Shown: positions 1 through 12,069 of the stretch, piece after piece | Layout: every line of letters starts with the position of its first letter | Position numbering within the stretch: position 1 is the first letter of the stretch | NCBI GenBank assembly: GCA_019096195.1 | Contig: JAGTXK010000125.1 | Span: forward strand, 62,001-126,000 | Direction of reading: 5' to 3' | DNA length: 64,000 bases | From: Boletus sp. NGJ | Lineage: Eukaryota > Basidiomycota > Agaricomycetes > Boletales > Boletaceae | The notes under the pieces: model-generated | Database searches by the model: none | The model's input: only the letters and a program-made list of their open reading frames with translations | What the model was told of the DNA's origin: nothing | Made by a program: the position numbers and the translations under genes

Positions 1-225
1 GGAACGCGATGAGAGGCTCTACACTGGTGGGAGGGAGCTGAAATTGGCCTCCCGGCGGAACGACGGTCTGATTGGACATGTAATTCTTCCCGCACCTGTT
101 CAGGTCGCGTCAGCCGCGTCATTCCACGTATAGTCAATACTTGTTACGCACCATGTCTGTGCAAAAACAGGGTTAAAGGAAGTCGCTGCAAGCACAGCGG
201 CTGCAAGACGAGCACTGTACTTCAT
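1..225 (-). CDS. Secreted protein, N-terminal part only (runs off the left edge)
   Basis: The ATG at 225 opens a classic secretory signal: Lys-2, then an Ala/Val/Leu-rich core ending near VFA-Q. An intron with a GTGCGT donor at about 151 and an ACAG acceptor near 96 restores the frame. The protein then continues as TWCGKNYM..., followed by VVPPGGQF and a Pro/Ser stretch to the window edge. This Cys-Gly-Lys-Asn start after the signal peptide resembles a group of agaricomycete extracellular proteins I have seen annotated as possible carbohydrate-active enzymes, but I cannot confirm the family from about 55 residues. The gene is incomplete; the rest lies to the left of the window. Confidence 0.5.
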
Positions 226-1656
226 TTTGGGGCCTAGTGAAGACACCACTTGGTGCGAGGGGAGCGTCTTTTATACATTCCACCCCCCCCCCCCCCCCAC
301 CCGTTATTCACGTTACTGATCAGGTAATGAACTAGGGACCCGAGGCGGCGATAGTGACGCTAAGGCTAAGCAGCTACTTGTCCCCGCCTTGGCATCAGTG
401 CACCGGTAATTGACACTGCCTGAAGCAAGCTGGCGCTTCGCCAAACAGGAGCTAAATCTCCAAAAATCTTGTGCCTGCTCGAGCTGCAAGGTCGCTGTCT
501 TACAAGGCGAGACAAGAGACAGCTGCTCAGCTGAAACGAAATACTGTAGGCAGAAGGATGGCCCAGACCCGTGACGAGGAATCCTGGCCAGCTCAGTGTG
601 TGCTTTACGCGGACCAAATTGTGACCTGATTGGCCTCGGAACATAAATACATAACTAATGTAACCTCCTTTGGCAAATCCAGGACCGCGAAATAATAAAA
701 CGTTCATGTCAACATTACGAACAAGCACAGGGGGAAGAAGTCCTCGGATTTCCTCTTTCGTCACCCATCCTCCTAGTCTCCACTTAACTTCAAGGACAAT
801 CCAATATCGAAATAACACGAGGTACGGTAGGCGGGGACGCCCCATCATCATGTGCAGAAAGGCGAAAGGGGGGACATATTCGCAGGAACATAGTCCCCCC
901 GGTATCACTTCATTGCAACCTGATACCCCCATTGTCTCAATAACTTGAACTTGGTAATGCGCATTCGCTCCTCCGGCCAGTAAATAGAGCGGTCGGTGTA
1001 CTCCGATGTATTCGAATCATACTATTCAACTTCCCGGACCCAAAAATACCGCGCTTAGCTTGGTAAGAAATGTTGAGGTTTCATCTACAAGACATGAGGA
1101 CGGGTGACAGTCGTTTGACGACCATTCCTGTGCTATGTATATATCCAACGAAAAATTATTTTGCGCGTTTTTTCGAGGTTCCGACACTGCCGATTGGTGA
1201 GCACCTTGCCGGGGGCTGTGGTGACTCATTGAACGGATCCTCTCGACTTGAAACCATATGTATGCTAGGCACACACTATCCCTGATGGGCCTGGGGGAAA
1301 GAGAAACTCCATATTGTGGAGATTGTAGGCTGTAGCTGCCGCCACGAACTGCATTGGCATCGCCGGACAGATGGTGGCATTTTGCGCTAACTTGGGCTGT
1401 TTAGACCTTTGATCTTGAAGCTTGTTCCGCTTGTCGCTTTCAAACTCTGAACCGCCCTATGGCACAAATCTGAGTCAAAGGATGAGTGGAACTGCAAGTT
1501 GCATCGGTCTGAGAGGAACAGAGTTGTGAAGTTCCGGCCTACCCCTCGAATCTCGACCGTCTTGGCGTAACGTTATCGTGATCAACTCATCGCTATCAGT
1601 CAGTCTCCTGACATGATTTAATCAGTGGTTATTCATCGCCATCAAATACAAGGAAC
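226..1656. other. Intergenic stretch without a supported gene
   Basis: A run of C residues lies at about 284-298, just upstream of the secreted-protein start. One minus-strand open frame (366-932, 188 codons) has no recognisable domain, and a 92-codon plus frame lies inside it, so neither is convincing. The remainder holds scattered short frames only. Confidence 0.4.
284..298. repeat. Poly(C) run
   Basis: About 15 consecutive C residues upstream of the partial secreted-protein gene; may be length-variable. Confidence 0.7.
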
Positions 1657-3129
1657 ATGGCACGAACTGCAGTGGTGGAGGTAGAGCTTCGCGCCGCACT
1701 GATTTCCCTGAAGAAAGAAAAGCCGACCTTTGGAGTCGCGAAGATCCACACCCTGCTACTCGAAGCACATCCGACGTGGGCCGTCAGTGAAAAGCGAGTC
1801 AGGAAGATCCTGCAGAGTGAAGGACTCATTGCAACTGAGAAGGATAATGGAACCGGTCCAACGATCGCATCGTACCCCGTGTCCCGTCTCAACAAGAGCC
1901 TTGATGTGACGAAATGGAGCAGCAAAGTAAAAGTTCACTACTTTAATGCCATCAAAGGCAAAGGTCTCATCGCTACGGAGAAGATATCTGAGGGTGAAGT
2001 ATTGTGGAAAGAAGATCCCTTCATATTAGCCCCCGAATGGTGTGTCCTCTTTCGCCAGCATCAGTGCTCAAGAACGGTACGATTCATACTCGACCACTGG
2101 CCATGCAGGGATATCTATGACTTGCAAAAGTCCTCCAAGGCATGTGCATTCTGCTCTACCCCTCTGGGAAATCACTCGCCACTCCATCTGCCGTGCTCGG
2201 CGTCCGGGCCGTCAACACCATGCCCAGCCATGTTCTGCAATCGCCTCTGTCGCATGCAATCAGAGAAAGTGCATCCATTGCTCTGCCCTGCCCGTAATCC
2301 AGCGTCTGTTGCCCTCCTGAGGCTTGCACGCAACGCTGATTGGATGGCCCTCCACGCGCTCGCACAATGCACCAGCAAGCTGTTACTATCCGCCCAAAGA
2401 GATGACGGTATATTAGATGAAGATCTTCAAGTCATGCAGGGTCTTGCGGAGCTCGGAATGGAAGAGCGTTTCCGAGCACTGCGGTGTGTATCAATGCGCC
2501 GATCTGCACGGCGCATACCAGTTAATTTATTTTCGGAAGGGACAAGGGCCTAGAGCCTGACCGAGAAAATTGGAGAAAGGCTCACGAGCTCTACCTCTGG
2601 ACGTTCAAAGCCCCAAAGGCATCAGATGAGCAGAAAAAGCTCGCGAGGATATTGAAAAAACCGGTCCCTGAGTCGATCCAGAGAGAGTTCTTTGAGTATG
2701 ACGGATTCCTGCGTGGATTAGGTCGCATGAGCCTCAGTTAGTGCGCTCTATGCCCCGCTTCAACCATGTGGCTGAACGTATTCCCTAGATCTCGAGGCGC
2801 ATGGTGGACTCTACAAGCTTCACTCTCATCTCAATCATGCGTGCACACCCAACATCTCCGTGCGCCATTTCGATCGGCATACTGCACTCTCGCGTATCAC
2901 TGTTGTTGCCAAGGTGGCGATCGAGTCGGGAGACGAGCTTCTTATTACCTACGTCGACCCCGAGGGTGATTACAAAGCGCGCCGCGGAAGGTTGTTGGAA
3001 TGGGGGTTTGGCCCTTGCCAATGTGAAAGATGCCTCTCAGAAGAAAGGGAAGCAAAGGTGTCAGGCACAGATGTTATAGAGGCAGATGAGCTCGCAGACG
3101 AGCTGAAGGCTGGGCTGGGTCTCATGTAA
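1657..3129 (+). CDS. SET5: SET5-type SET/MYND protein lysine methyltransferase
   Basis: Predicted to transfer methyl from S-adenosylmethionine to lysine; yeast Set5 acts on histone H4. Exons 1657-2483, 2540-2736 and 2789-3129 give 454 residues in frame. Introns have GTGTGT and GTTAGT donors. The N-terminus is a helix-turn-helix-like segment (about residues 5-60). The SET domain is split: its N-terminal part starts near residue 90 (GKGLIATEKISEGEVLW). A MYND-like Cys/His insert follows (CAFC, CNRLC, H, C). The core motif is then LHSHLNHACTPN, ending in ELLITYV, and the post-SET Cys cluster is CQCERC. These are the family hallmarks in the usual order. Exon 3 carries the SAM-binding NHxCxPN motif, so the joins are well constrained. 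Gene identity is likely; the substrate is inferred. Confidence 0.85.
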
Positions 3130-3998
3130 GGGTCGGGAACGGCATTGATATAGATGACTGAGATCGATCTGGACTCCATGTCCAGTTAAGAACTAGTATG
3201 ACTCGGGTGAGAGATTGGTAACGCCGTCGTTCAGGAGCGCCGGTTTCCCAGGGGCCGTGGCCTATTCGCGATGCAACCTTGGGATATGATGTCGGTAGAA
3301 TCCCGCAGAACAGCATTTCAATCAAATGACTACCTGTACATGGTCTTAGTTGTTGCACAGGGGGAAAGCTCAAGACTTTGTCAGTTCGTCGTCATCAACA
3401 ATGCCACCAAATAGAAACTAGTGTACTGGTAGTTTAAACGTTTAAGCGCGAACCTGGGCGATATATTCTGTCATGCGCTGCACGTCAACGCTTGACATGG
3501 GAACCATCACCACGAGCGTGCCTCGCAGGGTCACATATTGGATGTTGGGATGGACGTGAGCAGAAAAAGGCACAGATGAATGGTTGGTTGGCCTTAGTAT
3601 TGATCGATTGATCAAGCAAAGATTAAACTCGAGTTGATCGCTCTTCACACGTGGGCGCGTCTGATGACTTGTGTCTATCCGATGATGGCAAAAGCCAACC
3701 GGTGACCAGTGGACGGGCAAGTTCGTCTTACCCTCCAAATAGTACTAACGAATGCATGATAGATCCAATATTACAATCTAGAGCCAAAGAACGTGTGTGC
3801 ATCGTACATTACTGCGATCGAGCTCAACATACATCACATATCACATAAGTTACTCTTTGGTCACGCCTGTCGAAACTTACACTAACAAAAAGGGTGCGTT
3901 GCAGTCAAGTGCAAGACGTGGTAGAAGTATGGTCGATGTGCAAGATGAACGAGTGGACCTCATCTCTGAATAAGTTAAATAAAAGAGACGTCCGCTAA
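3130..3998. other. Region between convergent SET5 and CBF1 genes
   Basis: This stretch lies between the 3' ends of two convergent genes and should hold both 3' UTRs. Small open frames on both strands show no recognisable motif. Confidence 0.4.
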
Positions 3999-5286
3999 TC
4001 AGTCCAGCCGCGGCCGCTTTCCTGGTCTATCGTCCGCAGGCTCGACATTACCATCCTCCCCTGGCCTAGCTTCGACCTCTGTTCGTGCTTCATTTTCGCG
4101 TAGTGCATTGCGTGCTGCTGACGCTCCTTCCTGCTGTCCGACGGATCGAGAACGTGACCTGTAATTCGCATGTGCAGGCTGGGAAGATGGCCGCGGTGGG
4201 GCACCAACGGCTGATGTGACAGCACTCTGAGGAACTCCTCGAAGAACCTCTAGCTCGTTTTCAGCCCTCTGTCGTGTTGCACGCTCTTCCTCCCACAACC
4301 TTCGCATTTCTTCCAGCTGTGCCTGCAAGTCTCCCATCGCTTGATCCATCAGTAACTTCTCCAGTGTCCATTTCTCAATATTACGGGCTTCGTTTTCTTT
4401 GAGGTGATGGATATACTGCACGGCCCTAGCGAGGATCGCTCCTTTTGCCTTCTCTCCGGAACTATTCGGGACAATGCGACCGAGTTCGTTGATTCCTTCG
4501 TTTATGTTGCCCCGTCGTCGACGCTCGACTTCTTTCTGGGTAGGGGATGAGCGCCCGGATTCAGGCCATGAGTGGAACAGCGTACATGGTTGTCTTTCCT
4601 CTGGCGAGCCCATTCGTCGGTCCCCATTGCGGCAGTTCGATTGCCTCTTGTTCGACCGGAGGCGGTACCAGAGTTGGATGCACCCTTTGGTTGGTCGCCG
4701 TCATCAGAGTCTCTATTTGCGTCGTCGCCCTCTTGGCCAGGTGGACCCGGGGTGATCGGAGCTGTCTGTACAGCGGCAGCGGCAGCAGCGGAGAGCTGAC
4801 CTAGGTTTGGAGGGCCACGAGGATGGGAAGACGGACCAGGGTCACCGATCCCTGGCAGGCCCTGTCCTGGAGGATGGGCAGGAAAAGTTGTATGGGGAAC
4901 AGGAAGTTGGTGTGTAGCATGCGGGATCTGATGTTGGTTGGTGCTTTGGATAGGAAAGAGCCCTTGGGCAAGTGCTTGCAGTGACTGGGCCGCATCTGGT
5001 CCGAGTTCTACCTGACCATTCTGATGGAATAGATCAGTACCGGTGGAATCACACAACGTGACCAAGGTCATCAATCACGCGGTGTATATGTGAGCAGTGG
5101 ACATTGGATGGAGAGACGACCAATTAATGCAAGAAGATGGCAAACCTTTTGAAACATCTTTAGGATACTGGTGACCTGTGCAGCGTCGATGAGCGCTGGG
5201 TTCTCACTGCCGGGGGGAGGAATGGAGCTGGTGGACGGAGGGGGCTGTTGATTGGGTGAAGCTTGAGGGTTAACTGGATGGGACAT
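3999..5286 (-). CDS. CBF1: CBF1-type basic helix-loop-helix transcription factor
   Basis: Exons 5286-5146, 5020-4586 and 4535-3999 (introns 125 and 50 nt) give 370 residues in frame. The N-terminal two thirds are Pro/Gln/Ala-rich, including a run of Ala. The bHLH begins RKDNHKEVERRRRGNINEGI, whose His-Glu-Arg pattern contacts E-box DNA (CACGTG). It is followed by KAAILARA-like helix 2 and a leucine-rich coiled coil (NIEKWTLEKLL). That stretch matches yeast Cbf1 closely (RKDSHKEVERRRR, NIEKWTLQKLL), which is why I choose CBF1 over USF or INO4. Cbf1 in yeast regulates sulfur-amino-acid genes and centromeres; the basidiomycete role may differ. It is divergent from the G-alpha gene, 447 bp start to start. 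Confidence 0.85.
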
Positions 5287-5504
5287 TGTAGCTAACAAGC
5301 GGAGCGTGTGGATGATAACACTTATGTATTGGCGGAGGGAGAGTCGTGCGCGAGGTGGGTGGATGCTGGTCACGGGGTAAGAGTGCGAGGTCACGAGAAA
5401 GTCACATGTCGCAGTTTTATTCATCCAGTGGACCAAACATATGCAAAGTTTGCGCCACATTCTGAAAATCCGGGCGGGATAACGAACACCCACCGGCCAC
5501 GTTG

Positions 5505-5522
5505 GAAAAAAAAAAAAAAAAA
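5505..5522. repeat. Poly(A) tract in the CBF1 / G-alpha promoter interval
   Basis: A run of about 18 A residues lies between two divergent start codons. Poly(dA:dT) tracts commonly disfavour nucleosomes in fungal promoters; the role here is inferred. Confidence 0.5.
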
Positions 5523-5733
5523 TACAAAAGGACCGAGTTCAAAGATGGAATAGACTTGTCGTGATTTCAATTCAACTCGCAACGACACACTTTCAGGTTT
5601 GCTCAGAAGAACCTGACAAGTCAACTCTGCCCTTTCTTGGGCTCGCCAGCGGTGTTTATAACTAGCTCTTTGTATTTTGTTTGCAAATCATCCCTCTCTA
5701 TTCGTCCTCCTTTGTATGCCTCAACGTTCAATC

Positions 5734-7667
5734 ATGGTACGCCCCGGCTCGGATGACCCTCTCACTCTTGTTCTTGCCCCTCCTCCCGACGAAAGCCCTG
5801 AAGCGAAGGAGGCCCGTGAGCTCGCTGAGACCGAGGCTCGGAGGTTGAGCGATAGTATTGACGAGCAGCTTCGACAAGAGCGGATAGCATTGAAGAAGAA
5901 GAAGAAGCCCGTAAAGGTCCTTCTCTTGGGACAGAGTGAAAGTGGTATGTCCGCGTGTGTCCACCCGCCACATTTCCCACCTGATCACCCTGAAACGCCA
6001 GGCAAGTCAGCCACGTTGAAAAGTCAGTTCTCCATCACCCAGCCAATTATCGATCCGCTGACTCTGCCCCATCCCAGATTTCCAGCTGCTCTATTCTCGC
6101 CGTGAATGGGCGGAGGACAAGGCAGCTTGGCGTGCGGTGATCTTCCTCAATCTCATCCGCAATATTATTGATGTTCTTGACGCCCTGTTGCGTGAGATGT
6201 CTCTGTCAGACGGCGAAAGACGTCCTGCCACTGCAGTGTACATCTCTGACTCCGACTGGGAACCTTCATCCCATACCCCCGTCTATCGCTTCACTGACAA
6301 ACACCGCTTATTGAAGCTGCGCCTCGCACCTCTACGAAGAATTCAGACCGACTTGGAGAGGAGGCTCGGCCCAGGGTCCCAGGAAATCTATTCTTGCGCC
6401 CCCCCTGCGGTGGAACGCGAGGCAGGCCAAGTCCATTCCCGAGAGTTTAGCATCATCTCGAGGAATGGCTGGAAATCTGCGTTGGAAAAGCTTCAACTGG
6501 TGCAGAAAGACGGTAACATTCCTGAGCCCGTTCTGCGGCGAAGGGAAGAGGAAAAGCACGACATCACCGACGTTCTTGTTGGCTGCAGGGAAGATATGAA
6601 GAACCTTTGGGACGACTCCCTCGTTCAGCAGATCCTGAAGAATCGGAAAGCCCACGTCGAGGATTCTCCTGGTTTGTGAGTGTCGAGTGCGTCTACATCT
6701 TCCTTGTTTTCTGATTCAACGCATTCAAGTTTTTTGGGCGATATCGAGCGAATTGCTTCTTCTGGTTACGAGCCGAGTGATGATGATATCGTTCGTGCTC
6801 GCCTTCGGACTGTCGGCGTTCAGGAGCACAAGTTCACCATGGAAGAAGGTTGGTTCATTGCGTCCGCCATTAATTAGAATGTTTGACCACGTTACCTTAG
6901 GCCAAGGAAGGGAATGGATAATGTACGACGTCGGTGGTACACGATCTTCAGTAAGTACTTCGTCATCTGGTCTCAGCGTCCATCGAACATCATGTTTTAG
7001 CGAGCAGTTTGGGCACCATACTTTGATGACGTGGACACGATTATATTTCTGTCACCAATATCCTGTTTTGACGAGAGGCTACGCGAAGATTCGAGAGTCA
7101 ACAGGCTAGAAGATAGCTATCAACTCTGGCGTTCCGTCTGCTCCTCCACGCTACTCGCGAAGACGCAAATAATCCTTTTCCTCAACAAATGTGACCTCCT
7201 CCACAACAAACTCAAGCGAGGGGTTCGTCTAAGAGATTTCGTTTCGAGCTTTGGAGACCGGAAAAACGATACGACCACAGTTATGAAATGTGCGTCCATT
7301 CCGCTCATGATGGACATGCGCCGGACCTGATCGCCCGGCCTTGCCACGGCGTTTTGTGCAACTCGCAGACTTTCACTCACATTTCAAAGACATCTTCAAG
7401 TTAGCCTCGCCAGAACCGCGGCCTTTCTTTGCTCATTTCACATCGGTCATCGTGAGTCTTCCTGTGCCTGTTCCGGGGATTATATTTTCGATCTTTGACT
7501 CGGACCTGACCTCCTGACCTTCCATCTTAGGATACGAACGCGACTGCAACAACGCTGAACGTTGGTGGGTACTTCCGCGGTTTTGATCGCGCTCCGCTCA
7601 TTAATATCGTTCCTCAGTTGAGGAGAGTATCCTCCGAACACATCTAAGGAATGCAGATCTATTATAA
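5734..7667 (+). CDS. Divergent heterotrimeric G-protein alpha subunit
   Basis: GTP-binding signal transducer predicted to act at the plasma membrane. Visible motifs in order: P-loop GQSESGKSA (split by an intron near 5943), helical domain, switch I RARLRTVG, switch II DVGGTRSSRAVW, NKCD guanine-specificity motif, and a C-terminus ending NADLL. Several introns are needed. One is GTGAGT...CAAG near 6678-6729, which removes an apparent stop; the last is at about 7560-7618. An insert of roughly 100 residues sits in the helical domain. The canonical switch II catalytic Gln is Thr here, and the second Thr of switch I (KTTG) is Val. Such variants fit the expanded basidiomycete G-alpha group rather than Gpa1-3. 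The start could also be the ATG at 5716. No N-terminal Met-Gly myristoylation signal is seen. Confidence 0.8.
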
Positions 7668-7931
7668 GGCATTGTATGCGTGTATGTGATACGAGAAATG
7701 TACTCCTGCATTATTGATTCAAGGGGGACTGACCCCACGAGGCAGAGTGTATCGTTGGAATCGGACAGCTCCCTCGTCACATTTAAGATCGGTCACGTTC
7801 AACCGCCGTCGCACAACACGATCCACAACCGTCTGGAAGCCGACAGACAATAAACATGATGCCCATTCCGACGTGAGTGTTATGTCTAGGTAGCAAACGT
7901 GAACATTGTCCAAAAGTATCTACATACATAG

Positions 7932-10326
7932 CTAATTCGATGACGCTCGACTCAGACCTTCCTCCCTCCCAACCCCGTTTCGCAACGTCGGCGTGCCCAG
8001 CCCGCGTCCGGAACGTTGGCTCTGTTCTTCGGGGGACCTTGTCCTGAAAAAGTCTTGGGGAAGCGACCCTGTCGAGCGGTGGGCCGTGAGATTAACCGCC
8101 GGGCTATCAGGTTCGTCCTCTGAATCTCGAGGGGCCCCGTCCATGCTCGGAATCTGTATGTTGGCCAGGGAGGCGTTTCGACGCGCACGACGCGCATGGA
8201 ACGTCCGACTGGCCGTCGCGTTCGAAAATAGGGGTAGCAGGTACCGCTCGTCCAACGTCTGGAACCACTTTCCATCTTCTCCGACCGCCGCATTCCCCTG
8301 CTCCTGACCATGCCCAGCCTCGGCACGGCCCTCAGGGTCAACAGACGTCGTCGCCATCGGAAGGACCTCCGCCGCATCGGAATCAAATGAATCTGAGGAC
8401 GCCATGGAAAACACGTTGGTGGCGATAGGAGAGGACTGCACCGCCTGAACGTGGTGATTGTAACTACGTGGAATGTAATGCGTCCCGATGTGCGCCGCCG
8501 CACGACCGTAACCTTGTTGTGAGGCTGAATAGTACGGCACGGGGTCATCCGCGGATCGGTTCCATCCGCCGGACGGACGACGGTTGGGCCAGGAGACGCG
8601 TCCAGTGGGCCCATCCTCGTCGCTGCTGCTCGCAGCCTCATCTTCGACCCCTGTCCTGATTCCGAGGATCTCGAGCATCCGAGCGGTCGTTCCGCCGAAC
8701 ACGATGACCGTGAGGACCACGACAAGGAGGACTGTAATGCGCAGGGTCTGTGCATTGTCACCCTTGAACCCTGCTGCCAGAGCAACACCGACGGCGCCAC
8801 GCAGGCCGGCCCAGAACAGCATCATTTGATACGAGTGTGGAATTTCTTCGTTGCGCTGTCCGCGAGCATGCCTCGTGAAGAAGTTGATAGCCTCGGATAA
8901 CGGAAAAACGGCAGCATAGCGAGTGAAGACGACGGCGACGGTGGTGACGGCAATGAAGAGAGGCTTCACGTAATTCGTTACACGCTCAGAGGAGGGCGGG
9001 CTCGTGAAAAGCGAGAGGCCGAGATATATGAAGATGAAATTCTCCGAGAGTTGGGCGAGCGTCGAGAAAATGTACTTGGTGGTGTGTTGCGTCCTACGTG
9101 ACATGGTGTGATATGCGTAGTGCTTCAAGGTTATGCCACAGAAGAGGAGAGAGACGATGCCAGACATGGAGAGGCCATTCGAAAAAAAGTAGCAGGTGTA
9201 GGCACAGAGAGCAACAAGGCAGGATTCGATGGAGGGATAGAGGCTGAGGGAGGAGTGTTTCAACACTAGGGACATCGCGAGGCCGAAACTGACGCCCAGT
9301 GCCATCGAGACGCTGAAAGAGAGGAGGAAGATGCCAATTCCATGGAAAATGGACGATAGGAAAATCTCCGTTCCGTGGAATCGCGTCAGCGTTCTGTGGA
9401 ACATTCAGGGGCTAATGTGGAGAATAGCAATTCGCGATACTCACTCATACATGACGATACTGACGGCGTCATTGAGAAGACTTTCGCCGAAAATGATCGT
9501 ATAAAGCTTCGGGTCGACTTTGTACTGTTGAAAAATGGCAAGGATGGTCACAGGATCTGTAGCAGACAGCGTCGAGCCGAAAATCAGACACTCTAGCAAG
9601 GTGACATCCAACGATTCTAGCCCCAAAAACGCATAAATGTACACGAGAATTCTGCACTAAAGCTGGTAAGCGTCGTGGAAAACGACCTCTGGCATTTCGA
9701 GTCCACGCACCCGACTCCCACTGCGGATATGACTGTGCCCAGAAAAGCAAATGTGAGGATAGACCCAAAGTTGCGGAAGAAGTTTTCCTGCATAACCAAC
9801 AGGTCCATACGCATCCCAAAAGTCAGCTATGCGCTCACCTGTTTCAGCTCATAACCCGAATTCAATATGATTGGAGGCAGGAGGAGATTGAAAAAGAGGG
9901 TATGCTTGAATGTCTAAAACACGACTCTCAGCTCTCTAGAACGTGCGACCCTGATATGGGAAAGGCGCCTCTTTGAACGCTTCAAGAAAAGCTCGTTGGG
10001 CGGGAGCCGAACAAAACCCGCAAGTACGCAACCACAGCTGGAAACCAAGGACTTCGACTCACTAGCATTTCTCTTATCATCGTGCCCGGTGCCAGACGAA
10101 CGACGAGTCCGACACACATGCCTGCAAAGATGGCGACCAAAGTTTCGTGAATGGCCCGTATGCGTTTTATTTGTAGGTAGTAGGAGGTCCATAGGGAGAG
10201 GATAAGGAGTAGGCAGACAAGAAAGAGCGACCACGATGAGTAGAACTCTTCTTCCTCCGCGACGGGTGTGCCGGTTGGCACTTCGTCAAGCGCCTGGACA
10301 TCGATTGAGCCGATTGTGAACGACAT
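7932..10326 (-). CDS. NHX1: NHX1-type endosomal/vacuolar Na+(K+)/H+ exchanger
   Basis: Exchanges cytosolic Na+ or K+ for protons across endosomal or vacuolar membranes. From the ATG at 10326 an acidic head is followed by about 12 hydrophobic segments. The conserved [17 protein letters not shown] segment is encoded near 9850-9910 on a separate exon. [12 protein letters not shown] and [14 protein letters not shown] (the ion-binding FGExLLNDA motif) lie at 9470-9640. RGAVGVALA lies near 8790. The C-terminal tail of about 250 residues is Ser/Arg-rich and cytosolic-looking, ending at 7932. At least four short introns interrupt the 5' half, while the 3' exon runs to about 9400. Motifs and order fit the intracellular NHX/NHE6-like clade. 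Confidence 0.85.
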
Positions 10327-10555
10327 GGGTTGCGGGGAACGAGAATAAATCAGTGAATAAGCGTCAGTCTAGAACATAAGTTCAAGTTGGATGTTTTTCC
10401 GCAGCGACGTTCCCCAGACTACGCCAAGTTTGCAAGCTGTCGATTGGGAGGGTAGGTCGGGGCCGCTTATGTAACACTCAGCAGTCCGAATATCAAGAGC
10501 GGTGAAAATGCTACATTAAACCAAAGCTGTACTCTAGTCAACAATCGCCCAACTA

Positions 10556-12069
10556 TCACCGTGCACGCCGTGATGCCTTTGGCAACGAGGCCCAGTTCGG
10601 CTTTCTCTGATTCGCAGCCTGGTTGGCTGTTGCCTCCACCTTCACTTGACGAAACCACTCCAAGATCCATTTGCCCGTGTCTCTCATCGTCACCGGTGGC
10701 ATCGGCGTCACCGGAGGTATCGCGAACGCTTGACGAATTCGTGGCACTCTCAACAAGGAAGATTGGGTGATGGACAGCAACATGCCGGTAAGCATGCTCA
10801 GCCACAATCCCTACGCCGGGTTCAATGCACAATTCTTCGCCAACAGAAAATGATGCGCTCACAGTCGGCATCCAGGACATCATGGGTAACGTTGCAAAGC
10901 TGGCCAGTCGCATGGCATTCATAGTATGAGCCATGTTAGGTTTTGTGGGGTCTAGTTCCTTTTTCATGATCTATGGGTCGAACATCAGACGCCACTTAAC
11001 CCAGTTAGGGAGGAACACTCGCCGAGAATTGGACGTTCATGACGAGAAGCACGAGTGTGGGCATGAGATAGTCACCAGTGAGCGTTAGATCCGGTAAAAA
11101 CCAGACTCCACTCTGCGCCAATTGTATGACCGGCAACTTCACCATATTTCTGATGGCAAAAAACAACCCAAAGTTGCCGACCATTTGGATAACGGGGGCA
11201 AGAAACATGGATCGGAGTGATACACCGGCTTTCTCCATCAGTTTCTGTTTTTTCAACATGATTTCCATCTTTGCTGCTCGATCCTTGACTCCCTGAGCTT
11301 GATCATCGAGTGTCTTGATCTGGTCGGCGTACGGACGGAGTCGGGCGGTGTTACGCATGCTCGTTAGCGCGGTGGGAATGAGGGTTGCTCTCCAGAAGAG
11401 CGTGCCTGCAATGATGGTGTAGAACCATGGCATGCCAGTGCTCACTTGCAACAACTCAAAGGACCAGCTCATGATACCCGACGGCCACCAACTTGTAATT
11501 CCGAGGGCAGCAAAGTCCCCGTACTGCAGTGGTGGGATGAGGTTGGTCGCACCTTCGGACGCTAAAGCCGACATGTTGGAGGGAAGGACTTCAGAGATGG
11601 GCTCTGACGGAGGAACGGGGGTTGGAACGATTGCTTCAGTTCGAGCTACGTGTTCGGATGGTGTATCTGTTGAAACGACTGTTTTATCGGGTGTTGCAGG
11701 AGATGCCGCAGTTTTGGCCTGTGCAACTGGCTCTGGCGTGTGTTGGGGGGAAGGACTCCGTGGGGTTTGCAGCCTCTGATGCTGTTGGCTTCGACCACCA
11801 GTAATTCCGTACATTCGAAGGACCCTGCAGAGAGGAAAGGTTATCTAACGAGCCCTGCAAATGCTGCTTTGAATCAAATTTTCCGTTACTCCCGAGAAGT
11901 AGAATTACATGCCTGGAGCGCAGCCAGCCGATCCCGAGGCTGAAGAGAGGCTCGAGCGAGGGCTCTGCAAGGAGGGTGAGCACGCGTCGGTCAAGATGCA
12001 AGTAACATACCTGGAACCAGAAGCCCGCAGAGCCAATCGGCCACCTGCACAGACCGTCGTACCAAGCAT
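10556..12069 (-). CDS. OXA1: OXA1/YidC-family mitochondrial inner-membrane insertase
   Basis: Inserts mitochondrially encoded and some imported proteins into the inner membrane. The proposed start at 12069 opens an Arg/Ala-rich presequence split over small exons (MLGTTVCAGGRLALRASGSR, then ALARASLQPRDRLAALQ). The joins around 11829-12018 keep phase if the second exon ends GA|GTAACG. The core begins near 11500 (ITSWWPSGIMSWSFELLQVS, FYTIIAGTLFWRATLIP), continues with the basic loop RLRPYADQIK and a Lys-rich helix, then SMFLAPVIQMVGNFGLFFAIRN. A later exon holds MNAMRLASFATLPMMSWMPT, joined by an intron (GTGAGC donor) to TQSSLLRVP. The stop is at 10556. The exact join near 10975-11040 is uncertain. 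It lies tandem with NHX1 on the same strand. Confidence 0.8.

Noticed and set aside
366-932. 188-codon minus-strand open frame
   Set aside because: No signal, domain or conserved-looking segment; a 92-codon frame lies inside it on the other strand, so it is likely chance.
1657-1860. Helix-turn-helix-like start of the SET5 gene resembling part of a bacterial IS3 transposase
   Set aside because: It continues in frame into a SET/MYND protein, and no other transposase or inverted repeat is nearby.
6678-6729. Apparent stop in the G-alpha helical domain
   Set aside because: A GTGAGT...CAAG intron removes it and restores the family sequence GFFLGDIERIA.
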